In this document: in pieces, positions 16,312 to 17,498 of the stretch | How the letters are laid out: each line of letters opens with the position of its first letter | Numbering within the stretch: the stretch's first letter is position 1 | Assembly: GCA_043782365.1 (NCBI GenBank) | Contig: JAYWAO010000121.1 | Span: 1-17,498 of the forward strand | DNA length: 17,498 bases | Direction of reading: 5' to 3' | From: CAIWCD01 sp043782365 | Lineage (GTDB): Bacteria > Myxococcota > Myxococcia > Myxococcales > 40CM-4-68-19 | Program-made: the position numbers and the translations under genes | Notes under the pieces: generated by a model | What the model saw: only the letters and a program-made list of their open reading frames with translations | Databases searched by the model: none | Told to the model about the DNA's origin: nothing

Positions 16312-16407
16312 GTCGGGGATGGGGTGCCAGTCGAACGCCTCGCCGTCGCGCGCCGCCTTGGCCGGACCGAACTCGCTGTTGTCGGTGGTCTCGTGCAGGT
16401 CGACGTG
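16312..16407 (-). pseudogene. Remnant of an M14-type zinc carboxypeptidase
   Basis: Minus-strand translation gives HVDLHETTDNSEF, then a segment with PAKAARDGEAFDWHPIPD. This matches, in my recollection, the block DLHETTDTD...F.PA.AARDG...IPDGFYLV of the M14 / succinylglutamate-desuccinylase-like metallocarboxypeptidases. A stop codon (TGA, 16408-16410) directly precedes the fragment, no start codon serves it, and after IPD the expected GFYLV is lost. Only about 32 residues survive, between the lytic transglycosylase and ribonuclease D genes. Codons keep high GC at third positions, so decay may be recent. Confidence 0.55.
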
Positions 16408-16440
16408 TCACCGCGCCCCTGCCCGGCTCCGGCGCTCAGA

Positions 16441-17498
16441 TCAGAACAGCGACCCTTGGACCGGCCCCTTGCGCACCGGCGCCTCGGACGCTGCCAGGGC
16501 CTCTGGCGCAGGCGCGGCGACCGGCGCGTCCTCCCCCGGAGCTGCGTCCGCCTCCGCGGACCCTTCCGATTCCGCGGCGTCCCCGGACTCCGCACCCTCC
16601 GGGGACTCCGCAAGCTCGCCCCGGGCCGCGCGCTCCTCGCGGGCCTTGCCCTTCCCGGTGGCCTTCGCCGCGTGCAGGCGCAGCGCCGAGAGGATCTCTT
16701 CGGCATATTGCTCGACCCTGAAGGGGTCCATGCCATCGACCCGCGCGAGCGCCTCGCGGTCCGCGGGCTCGGCCTTGGCCACGTTGAGCAGGACCGCGTT
16801 GGGCGCGATCACCTGCACCTCCACCTTGCGCGCCTCCGCCCTGCCCTTGCGCCACGCGCGCAGCGCCTCGTAGCGCGCCTCGAGCACGGGGTCCTGCCCG
16901 GCGTTGCGCTTCCACGGCGGACCGCGCTGCGGCTGCGCTCCGGGCCGCGCGGGGAGGGGCCCGGCGAGCCCCTCGGCCACCGCCGCCAGCACCGCCGCCG
17001 AGAGCTTGCGCAGCTGCTGCGCCGAGGTGCCGGGGATCTGCGCGAGCGCCTCTTCGGTGCGGGGCAGCTTGCGCGCCACCTCCGACATGAACAGGTCGCT
17101 GAGCACCTTGAACGGCGGCCGGTCGAGCTCGCGGGAGCGGGCGTCGCGCAGGAGGAAGAGCGCGCGCAGCACCGCGCGGCCGCGGCCGTCGAGGGTGCGG
17201 GCCGACTTCATCCGCTGCCAGCCCTCGGCGTCGAAGACGCGCGGCCGGGGCTCCTTGACGCGGACCCGGTCGAACTCGGCGTGGGCCTCGGCGGTGCGCC
17301 CCTGGACCTCGAGCTGTGCGGCGAGCGTGTCGCGCAGCGTGAGCAGGTAGCTGACGTCGGCGAAGGCATAGGAGAGCTGCGAGGCGGTGAGCGGGCGCTT
17401 GCCCCAGTCGGAGCGCTGCTCGTCCTCGACCAGCTTCACGCCCAGCTGCTCCTCGAGCAGGTTGCCCAGGCCGACCTTCACCACGCCGAGCACCTTGG
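16441..17498 (-). CDS. rnd: Ribonuclease D, C-terminal part (5' end outside window)
   Basis: The frame is open to the window edge, so the N-terminal part of the 3'-5' exonuclease domain is missing. The visible part begins with GLGNLLEEQLGVKL, then KRPLTASQLSYAFADVSYLL, the last exonuclease motif (YxxxD) of the DEDDy family that includes RNase D. A first HRDC domain follows (about visible residues 104-178, PPFKVLSDLFMSEVARKLP and ALAQIPG) and a second (about 203-271, ending ARVDGMDPFRVEQYAEEILSAL). The last 60 residues are an acidic Glu/Ala/Pro-rich tail ending KGPVQGSLF. RNase D trims tRNA and other stable RNA 3' ends. The acidic tail is longer than in enterobacterial enzymes and is probably disordered. 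Confidence 0.9.
   Translation of the reverse strand, partial: KVLGVVKVGLGNLLEEQLGVKLVEDEQRSDWGKRPLTASQLSYAFADVSYLLTLRDTLAAQLEVQGRTAEAHAEFDRVRVKEPRPRVFDAEGWQRMKSARTLDGRGRAVLRALFLLRDARSRELDRPPFKVLSDLFMSEVARKLPRTEEALAQIPGTSAQQLRKLSAAVLAAVAEGLAGPLPARPGAQPQRGPPWKRNAGQDPVLEARYEALRAWRKGRAEARKVEVQVIAPNAVLLNVAKAEPADREALARVDGMDPFRVEQYAEEILSALRLHAAKATGKGKAREERAARGELAESPEGAESGDAAESEGSAEADAAPGEDAPVAAPAPEALAASEAPVRKGPVQGSLF

Overview
The window is very GC-rich. Real genes use mostly G or C in third codon positions, and this leaves many long antisense shadow frames. The gene content suggests a myxobacterium or close relative (Myxococcota, former Deltaproteobacteria): a PEGA-domain envelope protein, a lipoprotein with DxDCxxGxxC-type cysteine repeats and a bacterial Ig-like domain, an NtrB/NtrC-type two-component pair, and several large Ala/Pro-rich secreted proteins. 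Most products look exported or envelope-associated. No rRNA, tRNA, CRISPR array or insertion sequence was seen, and no gene-free stretch exceeds 300 bases.

Left part (1-5402): the 3' end of a metallophosphoesterase (+), a PEGA-domain membrane protein (-), an alpha/beta hydrolase (+), and a large outer-membrane protein (-) combining a barrel-like region, carboxypeptidase-regulatory-like folds and an OmpA-like C-terminus. The gap between the last two holds a frameshifted N-terminal remnant of a flavoprotein/Rossmann oxidoreductase.

Central minus-strand cluster (9375 down to 2931): tatA, a membrane histidine kinase, an NtrC-type sigma-54 activator, a 70-residue helical protein, then the OmpA-like outer-membrane protein. 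A good sigma-54 (-24/-12) promoter lies ahead of the 70-residue gene, with TGTC/GACA repeats about 130-170 bases further upstream, next to the activator gene. I read this as a regulator-plus-target unit. Just upstream of tatA is a 19-codon open frame with a 12-base match to the 16S rRNA anti-Shine-Dalgarno sequence, followed by an intrinsic terminator; it could be a micro-gene or an attenuator.

Right part (9655-17498): a large myxobacterial-type lipoprotein (-) and a secreted CAP/SCP-domain protein (+) diverge from a shared region with a strong inverted repeat. Next come a small four-cysteine protein (-), an Slt70-like soluble lytic transglycosylase (+), and the 3' part of ribonuclease D (-, running off the window). 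A short remnant of an M14-type zinc carboxypeptidase sits between the last two.

The best candidates for something undescribed are the sigma-54 unit with its small helical product and outer-membrane partner, and the 19-codon frame before tatA. All functional assignments come from motif reading only.
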